From an uncultured Christensenellaceae bacterium (lineage in GTDB: Bacteria; Bacillota; Clostridia; Christensenellales; Borkfalkiaceae): 64,000 bases of DNA. Shown here piece by piece: positions 25,340 to 33,839 of the stretch. A model generated the notes under the pieces. It had not been told where the DNA came from, searched no databases, and saw only the letters and a program-made list of their open reading frames with translations. Location of the stretch: positions 71,612 to 135,611 of the forward strand of contig CAJUPX010000002.1 in NCBI GenBank assembly GCA_910588685.1, given 5' to 3'. The stretch's first letter is position 1. Every line of letters begins with the position of its first letter. The position numbers and the translations under genes are program-made.

Positions 25340-26791
25340 TTAAATTATTACTTTTCCCTCTAAAAACGCTCTGAACAGCCCCTCCACGTCGGTGCCGCAT
25401 TTAAGGAAACACCCGCATATATCGTCCGCCGTGGCGATTGAGCCGTTATAAGCTTTGAAATAATTTTTAAGCGTACGCACAAACGCGTCGTCGCCGATGG
25501 AATTGCGCAGCGTTTCAAAGAGTATAAGTCCTTTGTTGTAGCTGATATTGTTATATTCGAATTCGCCTGAGTACTCGCCGAGCGCTCTGTCCATACTCGT
25601 ATCCACGCTGCCCTGCAACTGACTGTAAACGGTGAAAAACGCGCGGTATGCGCTTGTGGCTTGTTTTACTATGCCGTTGCGAGTATAGCCGAAATCGGGG
25701 TGCGTTTCAAAAAACATTACGGTTGAATACTCCGCAAGCCCTTCGTCCTGCCAGGGACTTTTAAGCTGGTTGCTGCCCACCATTGCATACCACCACTGAT
25801 GCGCCGTTTCGTGCACGATAGTATAAGCGTTGCCGTCCTCGTTCATATCGTGCGCAATCATAGAAAGCGCGGGATATTCCATACCGCCGTAACAAAACCC
25901 TGTTTGAACAACCGAATAAACGGGATACGAATAGTCGCCGAACGTATTGATAAAATACGACAGACTTTCTACTGCTGCGGCAAGACTTTTCTCGGCGTTT
26001 TTATCGTCGGTATAATAGTAATTGACCTTTATATTGCCTACCGCGCCCTCGGCTTTCTGAAAATTATCAGAGAGAACAATGGCAAAATCGCGGGCGTTGT
26101 TTAAAACGTATTCGCCCTTTTTGCGCCCGCCGTCAACCTTTTCGGAAACAGGCTCGCCGCTCGTAACCGCAGTATATGCGGCGGGGTAATCGAGCGTTAC
26201 CTTATAATTTGCAACTTCGGAAACAAAGGGGTCGCCGCACGTGTAATAATTGCACTCTATAAAACCCTCTGTTGAATAAGCGCAAAGTACGGGATAAAAA
26301 TTACCTAAATTTACCGCCGTCTGGCTCACGCCCGTCCTATGGTTTATCTTTGCAAGACGCAGCGTGTAACTGATTGTAACAGATACGGTTTCTTCGGGAA
26401 ATACGGAGTTTTGCAGCGTAACGCTTAAAATATTTTCGTCCTCGCCGCCTACGTTCCAGCCCGCGCAGTTTTCAACGTTGGTTATTTCCATACCGCCGTA
26501 GCTTTCGCCCGCATAGTAAGCCTTGCTCTTATAAGTATCGGAAACAGGAGCGAACTTTGCGCCCTCGCGGAATGCATTACCGTACATATTGAATTTCAAA
26601 TCGACTATTTCATTTTCGGTATCGTTGTAAAAATCCAACTTTACCGTACCCGTAAGCGTGCTCTCCGCCGCGTCGTATACGGCAAAGATGTCGTAACAGG
26701 TTTTATCTGATTCTTTCTTTTTACAGGCGGAAATTGCCGTAACCGATATAATGGCGCAAACCGCAATCAATAATGATAAAAATTTTTTCAC
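25340..26791 (-). CDS. M1 family metallopeptidase lipoprotein
   Basis: 483 residues. Starts at GTG 26791 with GAGGTG just upstream. A lipoprotein signal ends in AISAC, lipid-modified Cys 23, so it is anchored outside the cell. The N-terminal beta domain (about 30-250) is followed by the thermolysin-like domain: GGMEYPA (302-308, like the GxMEN motif), H327-E328-x-x-H331 in VHETAHQWW, and third zinc ligand E350 in WQDEGLAEYS, exactly 18 residues after H331. M1 enzymes are mostly aminopeptidases. The long C-terminal domain of classical M1 proteins is missing, which is usual for secreted bacterial forms. A TATAAT at 26829-26824 could be the -10 box, but no clear -35 is seen. Confidence 0.9.
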   Translation of the reverse strand: MKKFLSLLIAVCAIISVTAISACKKKESDKTCYDIFAVYDAAESTLTGTVKLDFYNDTENEIVDLKFNMYGNAFREGAKFAPVSDTYKSKAYYAGESYGGMEITNVENCAGWNVGGEDENILSVTLQNSVFPEETVSVTISYTLRLAKINHRTGVSQTAVNLGNFYPVLCAYSTEGFIECNYYTCGDPFVSEVANYKVTLDYPAAYTAVTSGEPVSEKVDGGRKKGEYVLNNARDFAIVLSDNFQKAEGAVGNIKVNYYYTDDKNAEKSLAAAVESLSYFINTFGDYSYPVYSVVQTGFCYGGMEYPALSMIAHDMNEDGNAYTIVHETAHQWWYAMVGSNQLKSPWQDEGLAEYSTVMFFETHPDFGYTRNGIVKQATSAYRAFFTVYSQLQGSVDTSMDRALGEYSGEFEYNNISYNKGLILFETLRNSIGDDAFVRTLKNYFKAYNGSIATADDICGCFLKCGTDVEGLFRAFLEGKVII

Positions 26792-26869
26792 CGCTCACCT
26801 CGCGCGGGGGTTGCCCGCAATTAATTATACAAAATATCATATGCGGCATTGTTTAAGTATAAAACTTTT

Positions 26870-26899
26870 TTAACACAATTAATTTTTTATAAATAATAT
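26870..26899 (+). promoter_or_regulatory. Possible promoter of the nitrilase-like gene
   Basis: TTAACA (26870-26875), 18-nt spacer, TAATAT (26894-26899). Transcription would begin within a base or two of the ATG at 26907, giving a leaderless mRNA. Confidence 0.4.
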
Positions 26900-26906
26900 A
26901 TAAGGT

Positions 26907-27569
26907 ATGGTGTTTTGCGTGGTAACGGAAGGCGAATTAAACGAAAATCTGAGCCTGCCCGATTGTGACATAGCCCTGTTCAATTTTTCGGGTCTGGGCG
27001 AAGTGGATTATGAGAGCGAGCTTAAAGGCGTAACCGAAAAGCTCGATACGGGCGCGCGGCTTTCCAAACGGTCGGGAGCGGGGCTTATCTGCGGCTGTAC
27101 TACGCTTAGCCGCGGCGCGCTGCGCAGGTCTGCGGCTGTGTACGAACACGGCAAGCTTTTGGGTATTTCCGATATGAATTACGTTCTCGACGGAGAAGAA
27201 TACAAAAGCGGCGGCTCCGTAGGCTTTTATAAAGTAAACGGCTGTAAAATAGGAATATGCTTAGAAAACGACCTGTTGTTTCCTGACGTCATAAAATCGC
27301 TTGCAACCTGCGGATGCAGCGCGGTAGTGGCGCTTATGGAGCAATTAAAAGACACCGTGCCTACTCTTCTTATACGCTCATACGCCTATCTGTACGGCAT
27401 TCCGATTATAATGTGCGCGGGCAAATCAGCGTTTTATGCCGATTCGTCGGGCGAGATTGCGTCTTCCAGGCAGAAAACCGCGCTCTTTGAAATTGCGCCG
27501 CAAAACAATTACCGCCTTGTTACAACGCGTTTAAAGGGCATTACTTCGGACGACAGATGCGATTACTGA
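26907..27569 (+). CDS. Nitrilase-fold (carbon-nitrogen hydrolase) protein, active site apparently degenerate
   Basis: 220 residues, shorter than the usual 260-300. Residues 76-143 follow the nitrilase pattern: VYEHGKLLG, then GEEYKSGG, then KIGICLENDLLFPDVIKSL with C118 in the place of the catalytic Cys. The Glu normally following the second strand (FPEL) reads FNF (N26), and the Lys expected in the YxKxHL motif reads SDMNY. If this alignment is right, two of the three catalytic residues are gone, so it may be a non-enzymatic relative or act differently. AAGG lies only one base before ATG, too close for normal initiation; GTG at codon 2 or a leaderless start are alternatives. Ends at a hairpin at 27613. 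Confidence 0.7.
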   Translation: MVFCVVTEGELNENLSLPDCDIALFNFSGLGEVDYESELKGVTEKLDTGARLSKRSGAGLICGCTTLSRGALRRSAAVYEHGKLLGISDMNYVLDGEEYKSGGSVGFYKVNGCKIGICLENDLLFPDVIKSLATCGCSAVVALMEQLKDTVPTLLIRSYAYLYGIPIIMCAGKSAFYADSSGEIASSRQKTALFEIAPQNNYRLVTTRLKGITSDDRCDY

Positions 27570-27612
27570 TATCTAAAAGCCCGCGCCTTACGGGTATATT
27601 TCATAGATATTA

Positions 27613-27645
27613 AAGCAAGGACGATAATCAGTACTTGCTTTTTTA
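27613..27645 (+). terminator. Terminator after the nitrilase-like gene
   Basis: AAGCAAG/CTTGCTT stem (27613-27619, 27634-27640) with a 14-nt loop and T-run (27639-27644). It overlaps the -35 box of the next promoter. Confidence 0.6.
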
Positions 27646-27663
27646 GTACGGTTATGCTATTAT
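27635..27663 (+). promoter_or_regulatory. Promoter of the orphan lipoprotein gene
   Basis: TTGCTT (27635-27640), 17-nt spacer, TATTAT (27658-27663), 40 nt before the start codon. Confidence 0.65.
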
Positions 27664-27702
27664 AAAAATACTATAAACAGTAATTTAATGTAGTGTGGTT
27701 TT

Positions 27703-28170
27703 ATGAAAAAAATAATTACAAGGGTTTTGATTTGCTTAATTATTTGTGTAACAATAGGATTGACGGGATGCGGTAATGGATTTGCAAAACAAGAATATGA
27801 TGCAACCGAAAAAATAGTTCAAATCGAAGACCGTTATGCAAAAGAAAATTCAATTTTTAATTCTATGGAAGACGGATGTACTCTTACAGTTTCAAAATTC
27901 GACGGACGACAAACTCTATGGAAGAAAACTCTTGAAGAAAATGCAGAGTTGGAAATACAACTTAATTTAAATATTTCAAGCGGTAATGCAAAAGTCGTAT
28001 ATATTGATTGCAATAATAATATAATCGTTTTAATAGAATGTTCGCAAAAAAATTTTAATAAGCAAACGGCAACTAAAACCATACATTTAACAAGCGGATT
28101 AAACCGATTGAAGATTGTCGGATATGATTGCAAAGAAATTGATTTGAAAATATTATTTGTTGAGCCGTAA
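27703..28170 (+). CDS. Predicted lipoprotein of unknown function
   Basis: 155 residues. A clear lipoprotein signal with lipobox GLTGC, acylated Cys 23. The rest is mostly beta strand (residues about 55-155) and could be a small jelly-roll, but I recognise no family. It has its own promoter and terminator and a weak ribosome site. It is more A+T-rich than the flanking genes, with many Lys, Asn and Ile codons, which may mean later acquisition. Confidence 0.75.
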   Translation: MKKIITRVLICLIICVTIGLTGCGNGFAKQEYDATEKIVQIEDRYAKENSIFNSMEDGCTLTVSKFDGRQTLWKKTLEENAELEIQLNLNISSGNAKVVYIDCNNNIIVLIECSQKNFNKQTATKTIHLTSGLNRLKIVGYDCKEIDLKILFVEP

Positions 28171-28222
28171 ATTTGATATCAACATCTAAATTTCAATTTA
28201 ACTTTATAAACTTTAATAAAGT

Positions 28223-28265
28223 ATAGCGCACTATGCTTCGCAAGCGAAGAAAGTGCGCTATTTCT
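28223..28265. terminator. Shared terminator hairpin between lipoprotein and potD genes
   Basis: Outer stem ATAGCGCACT/AGTGCGCTAT (28223-28232, 28252-28261) enclosing an inner CTTCGC/GCGAAG stem. T-rich sequence follows on the plus strand. Convergent genes end on either side. Confidence 0.65.
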
Positions 28266-28317
28266 TTGCCAACAAGGAAATTCCTATAACAGGTACTATT
28301 ATGGGTGCTGGCTTTTA

Positions 28318-29967
28318 TTATACTTTTTTATAACCTTTTTTTGGTTTATGTCTTATAAGCAGCTTATAACGGAATTTATAAACTATTACCGCCGCGGCAA
28401 TTAAGGCAATTATAACCGCAACCACTATAACGGTAACGGGCGCAACGTCCTTTACGTCAAGACAGCGCACGTTTATCCACATACGGTTTATGTCCGAAAG
28501 CCGTTCTCCGAAATCGAGCATAACAACGCCGCGCTCCGCTACGTTTTCGGGCGGATACTGGGCAAAAGCCTGCCTGCCGCGATTTACCGCAAGTCCGGAA
28601 TAAACGTTGTACGTATTTCCCTCTATTTCCTCCGTTATTGGCGTAACCGAGGCATAGTCGCAGTCCAACAGCCTTGCGTCTATATATAAAACCGCGTCGG
28701 CGTCGCCGAAAAAATAACTCAGGTCGTATTCATAAATATCTGTGAGCGTTTCGTCAAACTCTTCGTCTTCGCCGTCAAAAACCGCGCCGTAATTCCAGTC
28801 CATATATTCAAGCACGGTATCGCCGGCTATGGCGGAGGTATAGCCAATGTAATACATATTACGTACGGCGTTATCTGGACGGGACAGAAAATTAACAAAA
28901 GCTTCAGCCGCCTCCTGTTTACGGGCATTACCGTTTATACCGTCTTTGAGCATCATCCAGCCGTCAAACCAAATATTCGTACACTCTTCTGGAATAGAGT
29001 ACCAAAGCTCTGCGCCCTCGTCCTCCGCCTCGTCCATTATGAGCACGGCGTCGCCCGACCACTGTTCGTTGGCTATAACCTTGCCCGTAACCATATCGGC
29101 TTTGCCCGAATCGGTTTCAAACGAATACACGTTGTTTTTGACGTCTTTTAGCACGTCCTGCGCCTTTTCGATTATCTCCGGCGAGGTATCGTTCATAAGC
29201 CTGCTCATTGCTGCGGAATCGAGTTCGCCGCCTTTGAGCTCGTCGCTCTTAATTATTCCGAGAGTGGCAAAATACGCGTCGCGTACGTTGTCTTTAACCG
29301 TAACCTGCCTTAAATAGTTTTCGTTTAAAAGCATTTTCCAGGTTGCAACGTCCTCCGTATTTACCAGTTTTTCAGGATTATACGCAAAGCCGAGCGTCCC
29401 CCACATAAAGCAAGCCGCCTTTTTATGCAGATTTTCGTTTTGGTTTTGCGACGTTGCAAAGTTAAACGAGTTAAACTTGCTGCCGTCGTTGCCGTCGATA
29501 TAGGGCGACACAAATCTTGCGTAGTGATTGTCTTTATTTTCGGTATCCCAGAACGCGTCGGAGTACTCAACGTGTTTGTCTTCCGCAATAAGTTTCATAA
29601 GCAGATAATCCGAAGGGCAAACGAGGTCGTACTCGTCGCCCAGGCTCAGCCTGTTATACAAATCCTCGTTGGTGCCGAACGTGGAATATTCTACTTTAAC
29701 CTTATAATCGTGGGTTGAATTAAACCATTCGGTAAAGTCGTCCACCATAGAATTTTCGCCGAAAATACCCGGGCTGCCCTCAATAAACGGATTATCGATA
29801 TCAATTAAATCGTCCTCTTCCCAACCGCCGAGGTCTATATACTCCTCCCAACTGCAAACGCGCAGCACAACCGACTTTTCGGAATTTGCGCACCCGGTAA
29901 CGGCAAGCACGGGCAAAGACAGCGCGAGCGCAGATAGAATACTAACAACGGATTTTAATTTTTTCAC
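28318..29967 (-). CDS. potD: Spermidine/putrescine ABC transporter substrate-binding protein, doubly anchored
   Basis: 549 residues, against about 350 for typical PotD. The signal ends at lipobox VTGC, Cys 26. Residues about 35-440 are the type 2 periplasmic-binding fold (LRVCSWEEYID, YDLVCPSDYLLMKLI, EQWSGDAVLIMDEAE, GWMMLKDGING). The extra C-terminal part (about 445-505) leads to a membrane helix (about 508-529) and a strongly basic tail (KFRYKLLIRHKPKKGYKKV). So it seems to be held by both a lipid and a helix, unusual for this family. Overlaps potC by 4 nt. Confidence 0.88.
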   Translation of the reverse strand: MKKLKSVVSILSALALSLPVLAVTGCANSEKSVVLRVCSWEEYIDLGGWEEDDLIDIDNPFIEGSPGIFGENSMVDDFTEWFNSTHDYKVKVEYSTFGTNEDLYNRLSLGDEYDLVCPSDYLLMKLIAEDKHVEYSDAFWDTENKDNHYARFVSPYIDGNDGSKFNSFNFATSQNQNENLHKKAACFMWGTLGFAYNPEKLVNTEDVATWKMLLNENYLRQVTVKDNVRDAYFATLGIIKSDELKGGELDSAAMSRLMNDTSPEIIEKAQDVLKDVKNNVYSFETDSGKADMVTGKVIANEQWSGDAVLIMDEAEDEGAELWYSIPEECTNIWFDGWMMLKDGINGNARKQEAAEAFVNFLSRPDNAVRNMYYIGYTSAIAGDTVLEYMDWNYGAVFDGEDEEFDETLTDIYEYDLSYFFGDADAVLYIDARLLDCDYASVTPITEEIEGNTYNVYSGLAVNRGRQAFAQYPPENVAERGVVMLDFGERLSDINRMWINVRCLDVKDVAPVTVIVVAVIIALIAAAVIVYKFRYKLLIRHKPKKGYKKV

Positions 29968-30764
29968 TTTCCCGCCCTCCTTGCGCGTTTTGACGCGGTT
30001 ACGTTCATTGCAATAACCACCGCTATAACTATTAAGAATATAAGCGTGGACAGAGCCCAGAGCGCGGTTTTTATTTCGGTCTGTCCGCCCTTTGTCGCAT
30101 TAACGACGTAAGTGCTTATAGTGTCAAATGTAGAAGGTTTAGTATAGGTAGTTATAAAATAGTCGTCGAGCGAAAGAGTTACCGCAAGCATAAAGCCAGA
30201 TATAATACCGGGTATAAGCTGGGGGATAACCACTTTAAACAGCGCCTGGGCGGGCGTTGCGCCGAGGTCAAGCGCCGCCTCGTACAGGCTGTTGTCCATT
30301 TGCTTGAGCTTGGGCAATATAGACAGATACACAAACGGCGCAGTGAGCACAACGTGCCCCAAAACGAGCGGAATAAACGTGTCCTTGCTGACGCGCATAA
30401 TAACTATAAGTAGTATGCAGATAGAAAAGCCCGTTACTATATCGGCGTTGACAACCGGTATTTCGTTTGCTGTATTGAGCAAAGTTTTAGGCAATTTTTT
30501 CGAGTAGAACGCGCCTATTGCACCGAAAGTTGCAAGCACTGTGGAAATAAGAGCGCAAACTATTGCAAGCAACACCGTACCTGAAATCATACTGCGCAGC
30601 TCCTCGTTTTTTAACAGGTTTGCATAGTTATCAAACGACAGTCCGCCGATACCCGTGCCTACCATAGTTGCGTCGGTAAAGCTGTATACCGCAAGCATAA
30701 GTATGGGTACGTATATGAAAAACAAAACGAGCGCAAGCCATAAAATGCGTAAATACTTTTTCAT
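29964..30764 (-). CDS. potC: Polyamine ABC transporter permease PotC
   Basis: 266 residues, about six membrane helices. The inner-membrane permease signature EAALDLGATPAQALFKVVIPQLIPG is at about 161-185 (EAA loop, contacts the ATPase). It forms the channel with PotB. Overlaps its neighbours by 4 nt each side, so it is co-translated. Confidence 0.92.
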   Translation of the reverse strand: MKKYLRILWLALVLFFIYVPILMLAVYSFTDATMVGTGIGGLSFDNYANLLKNEELRSMISGTVLLAIVCALISTVLATFGAIGAFYSKKLPKTLLNTANEIPVVNADIVTGFSICILLIVIMRVSKDTFIPLVLGHVVLTAPFVYLSILPKLKQMDNSLYEAALDLGATPAQALFKVVIPQLIPGIISGFMLAVTLSLDDYFITTYTKPSTFDTISTYVVNATKGGQTEIKTALWALSTLIFLIVIAVVIAMNVTASKRARRAGK

Positions 30765-31555
30765 AATATGCTCCCCCTCTGGTTAGCGTCTTTATCCGAA
30801 AAGCGGTTAGTAACAAGCGTTACTATGAATATAATTACGAGTAGTACGAGCGATATCATAGAGCCGTTGTGCCAGTCGTACGCGCTGAAATATCCGCCTA
30901 TAAGACTACCCATAATATACGTGCTGTTATAAAGCATATCCAAAACTACGTAATTTGTCATTGCCGGCAACAGCACCATTGTAATTCCCGAAATTATACC
31001 GGGCACCGAGAGCGGCAGCGTTACCCTTAAAAACACCGTAAATTTATTTGCGCCCAAATCGCTTGCCGCCTCCAGAAGGCTGTTATCGAGCTTTAACAGC
31101 GAAGTATACAGCGGCAGTATCATAAACGGCAGAAAATCGTACGTCATACCGATTACGGAATTTAAAAAGGGGTAAAGCGATATATTGCCCTCTATAAGCG
31201 ACAGAATTTCTTTTAACGCCGTTATGCGGAGCGTAAAATTTATCCACATCGGCATAACAAACAGCATTAACAGCACGTATTTCTTTTTAAAATTGCTGCG
31301 GGCAAGAATGTACGCCGTGGGATAGGCTATAAGCAGACATACAAGCGTTGTTACGATAGACAGGGAAAAGCTGTACAGCAGCGTGCCGAGCGTGTTTGTG
31401 CTTGCAAAAAAGCCTATAAAATTACTTAAAGTTATATTCCCCTCGCCGTTGGTAAAGGCGTAGTAAAATATAACTATCAGAGGCGCGATTACGAACAGCG
31501 CCAGAAATACCGCGTACGGTATGCACAGATATTTTCTGTTAAAGCGTAAGCTCAT
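30761..31555 (-). CDS. potB: Polyamine ABC transporter permease PotB
   Basis: 264 residues with about six membrane helices and the EAA-loop motif EAASDLGANKFTVFLRVTLP at about 161-180. It pairs with PotC. One base after potA; overlaps potC. Confidence 0.92.
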   Translation of the reverse strand: MSLRFNRKYLCIPYAVFLALFVIAPLIVIFYYAFTNGEGNITLSNFIGFFASTNTLGTLLYSFSLSIVTTLVCLLIAYPTAYILARSNFKKKYVLLMLFVMPMWINFTLRITALKEILSLIEGNISLYPFLNSVIGMTYDFLPFMILPLYTSLLKLDNSLLEAASDLGANKFTVFLRVTLPLSVPGIISGITMVLLPAMTNYVVLDMLYNSTYIMGSLIGGYFSAYDWHNGSMISLVLLVIIFIVTLVTNRFSDKDANQRGSIL

Positions 31556-31556
31556 T

Positions 31557-33065
31557 TTACTTTTCCTCTGTAACGGGTTTAATAGAAAGCTTTATTTTGT
31601 CTTTGGGAATAATAATGCCTACAAGGTCGCCCTGGTTCCACAAATCGGGGCAGGAGAAAACGTAGTCCTCCTCGTTCTCCTCGGTTCTGACAATATATCT
31701 GTAATGGTCGCCCTTGTATATTATAGAAATAATATTTCCCTGCGCGCCGCCCGCGTCCAAATCGTCGGTCATCTGTATATCGTGGGTATCCACTTCAACG
31801 TTTACCTCGGTACCCGCCAAATCGAGTTTTTCGCCCTGCGCCGTAACCAAATACCCCTCCTCGTCAAGATGCGAGTTTGCATAGAGCGTTGTAACGTCGC
31901 AGTCGAAAACGCCGTCGCCGAATTCCACGCGGTTGTCCTTTGTAATAACTCCCACGTACTTGTTCACCGTATACACCTTTTCCATAAGGTGTATGCCGTC
32001 CGGTTCTATTCTGAGCCCTATAACGCTGCCTACGGGCGCGGTTGCGGTGCTCTGAATTACTATCTCGAACTTGCCTATGGCAACCGTTATTTCGTAATGC
32101 ACGCCCTTGAATACGGAGGATATAACCCTGCCTTTAAGCTGCCCCTCGGTAGGAGCGCAGATTTTTATGTCCTCGGGGCGCACTACAACGTCTACAAGCT
32201 GGTTTATTTCGTATTCGTCAAGACAGTCGAACGTAGCGCCGCAGAACTTTACTTTGAGTTTGCCCACAACGGTGCCGTTCAATATATTGCTCTCGCCGAT
32301 AAAGTCTGCTACAAACGTATTTACAGGCTCGTTGTATATTTCTACGGGCGTGCCTATCTGCTGAATTTCGCCGTCGTTGATTACGACTATTTTATCGGAC
32401 ATAGTCAGCGCCTCTTCCTGGTCGTGCGTGACGTAAATAAAGGTAATGCCGAGCCGCTTGTGCATTGATTTAAGTTCAATCTGCATTTCCTTGCGCATTT
32501 TTAAGTCGAGTGCGCCCAAAGGCTCGTCCAAAAGCAGAATTTCCGGCTCGTTTACTATTGCCCTGGCTATGGCTATACGCTGCTGCTGACCGCCGGAAAG
32601 CGTGGAAACGCCGCGCTTTTCAAAGCCCTCTAAATCGACTATTTCAAGCGCCTTTTTCACTTTTTGGTCTATTTCCGCTTTGGTGAGCCGCTCGTTCTTT
32701 TTATACGTTGCGCCCCCGGCGTTTTTATAGGTGTTTTCAATCTTTTTTATTTTAAGACCGAAAGCAATATTTTCATATACGTTGAGGTGCGGAAAAAGCG
32801 CGTATTTCTGGAACACCGTATTTACGGGGCGCTTGTTTGGCGGAAGCCTGCTTATATCCTCGCCGTTTAAAAGTATTTTACCCGAAGTAGGCAACTCAAA
32901 ACCCGCAATCATTCTGAGCGTTGTGGTTTTTCCACAGCCCGAAGGTCCCAAAAAGGTTACAAATTCACCCTTTTTTACCTCAAGATTAAAATTTTCCACT
33001 GCAATCGTTTCGTCGTCGAATACTTTTTTTACGTCAATTAATTCAATAATATTCTGATTTGTCAT
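31557..33065 (-). CDS. potA: Polyamine ABC transporter ATP-binding protein PotA
   Basis: 502 residues, against about 350-380 usually. The ATPase domain holds Walker A GPSGCGKTT (40-48), signature LSGGQQQR, Walker B ILLLDEPLGALD and the switch His in YVTHDQEEAL. A TOBE domain follows (about 290-365). The remaining about 130 residues repeat similar beta elements (GVITKDNRVEFGDGVF, GNIISIIYKGDHYRYIV, LVGIIIPKDKIKL) and look like a second TOBE-like unit. First structural gene after the regulator, 10-nt gap. Confidence 0.92.
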   Translation of the reverse strand: MTNQNIIELIDVKKVFDDETIAVENFNLEVKKGEFVTFLGPSGCGKTTTLRMIAGFELPTSGKILLNGEDISRLPPNKRPVNTVFQKYALFPHLNVYENIAFGLKIKKIENTYKNAGGATYKKNERLTKAEIDQKVKKALEIVDLEGFEKRGVSTLSGGQQQRIAIARAIVNEPEILLLDEPLGALDLKMRKEMQIELKSMHKRLGITFIYVTHDQEEALTMSDKIVVINDGEIQQIGTPVEIYNEPVNTFVADFIGESNILNGTVVGKLKVKFCGATFDCLDEYEINQLVDVVVRPEDIKICAPTEGQLKGRVISSVFKGVHYEITVAIGKFEIVIQSTATAPVGSVIGLRIEPDGIHLMEKVYTVNKYVGVITKDNRVEFGDGVFDCDVTTLYANSHLDEEGYLVTAQGEKLDLAGTEVNVEVDTHDIQMTDDLDAGGAQGNIISIIYKGDHYRYIVRTEENEEDYVFSCPDLWNQGDLVGIIIPKDKIKLSIKPVTEEK

Positions 33066-33075
33066 TTGTTACTCC

Positions 33076-33609
33076 TTAAAAATTAGGCGGCGTGGAAATC
33101 CACAGAAATTTTGCGTTGGTTTTACCCGTATTCGTTATATTGTGCGCCCTGTCGGCGGCGTAATAAAATGTTTCGCCCTTTTTACAGACGTATTTGTTGG
33201 AGCCGAGTTCAATACACAGCTTGCCCTCGAGCACATAACCGAATTCCTCGCCCTCGTGCGGGTAATCCACCGAAGTTGCCGCGCCCGGCAGAAGTTCTAC
33301 GAGCACCGGCTCCATTTCGTTTTTCTGGGCGTTGGGGATTATCCACTTCAAAAGCATTCCGTTTTCGTGCTTTTCTATAAAATCGTCGGCGGAAAACACT
33401 ACGCGCCTGTCCTCTTCCACCTTAAAAAATTCGGCAAGATTTGTGCCGAGCGCGGACAGAATGTCGCGTAAAGTAGCTATCGACGGCGAAGTTAAATCGT
33501 TTTCAAGCTGGGATATATACCCCTTTGTAAGCTCGCACCTGTCGGCAAGCTCCGCCTGGGATAAATTGAGCTGTAATCTTAAACGTTTTATTTTAATTCC
33601 TATTTCCAT
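33076..33609 (-). CDS. XRE-family transcriptional regulator with cupin domain
   Basis: 177 residues. Helix-turn-helix at residues 6-61 (LSQAELADRCELTKGYISQLEN). Cupin at about 105-175 (EEFGYVLEGKLCIELG, KGETFYYAADRAHNITN). This domain pair is that of PuuR-type regulators and of potR-like genes before Bacillota polyamine operons. The cupin probably senses a polyamine or a related small molecule. It heads the potABCD unit. Two inverted TAAAC-N5-GTTTA sites between its promoter and its start suggest it represses its own operon. Confidence 0.9.
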   Translation of the reverse strand: MEIGIKIKRLRLQLNLSQAELADRCELTKGYISQLENDLTSPSIATLRDILSALGTNLAEFFKVEEDRRVVFSADDFIEKHENGMLLKWIIPNAQKNEMEPVLVELLPGAATSVDYPHEGEEFGYVLEGKLCIELGSNKYVCKKGETFYYAADRAHNITNTGKTNAKFLWISTPPNF

Positions 33610-33625
33610 ACAATTACCGTATAAC

Positions 33626-33671
33626 TAAACTTTTTGTTTAGCAAGGTTAGACAATTTAAACAAAAAGTTTA
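33626..33671. promoter_or_regulatory. Pair of inverted operator-like sites before the regulator
   Basis: TAAACTTTTTGTTTA (33626-33640) and its exact reverse complement TAAACAAAAAGTTTA (33657-33671), 16 bp apart. Each has palindromic TAAAC/GTTTA arms around a 5-bp core. They lie in the leader, 19-64 nt downstream of the -10 box. They may be regulator binding sites or, as RNA, one 15-bp hairpin. Confidence 0.65.
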
Positions 33672-33689
33672 ATAAAAATAAACAAATAG

Positions 33690-33718
33690 ATTATAAATTT
33701 TGAAATGACGGCTGTCAA
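33690..33718 (-). promoter_or_regulatory. Consensus promoter of the regulator-potABCD operon
   Basis: TTGACA (33718-33713), 17-nt spacer, TATAAT (33695-33690): perfect sigma-A consensus, implying that a repressor sets the level. Confidence 0.9.
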
Positions 33719-33790
33719 TATATTTTTTATTGTATAATATAATTTTTAATTTTGTTATGTATTTTCACATATTTGTCAAATTTCGGCAAT

Positions 33791-33830
33791 AAAAAAAACG
33801 AATCTTTCCGTTCGGAAAGATTCGCTTTTT
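33791..33830 (-). terminator. Intrinsic terminator of the giant gene
   Basis: Perfect 12-bp stem CGAATCTTTCCG/CGGAAAGATTCG (33799-33810, 33813-33824), very short loop, then eight T on the minus strand (33798-33791). Confidence 0.93.
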
Positions 33831-33839
33831 ATTTAGTTT

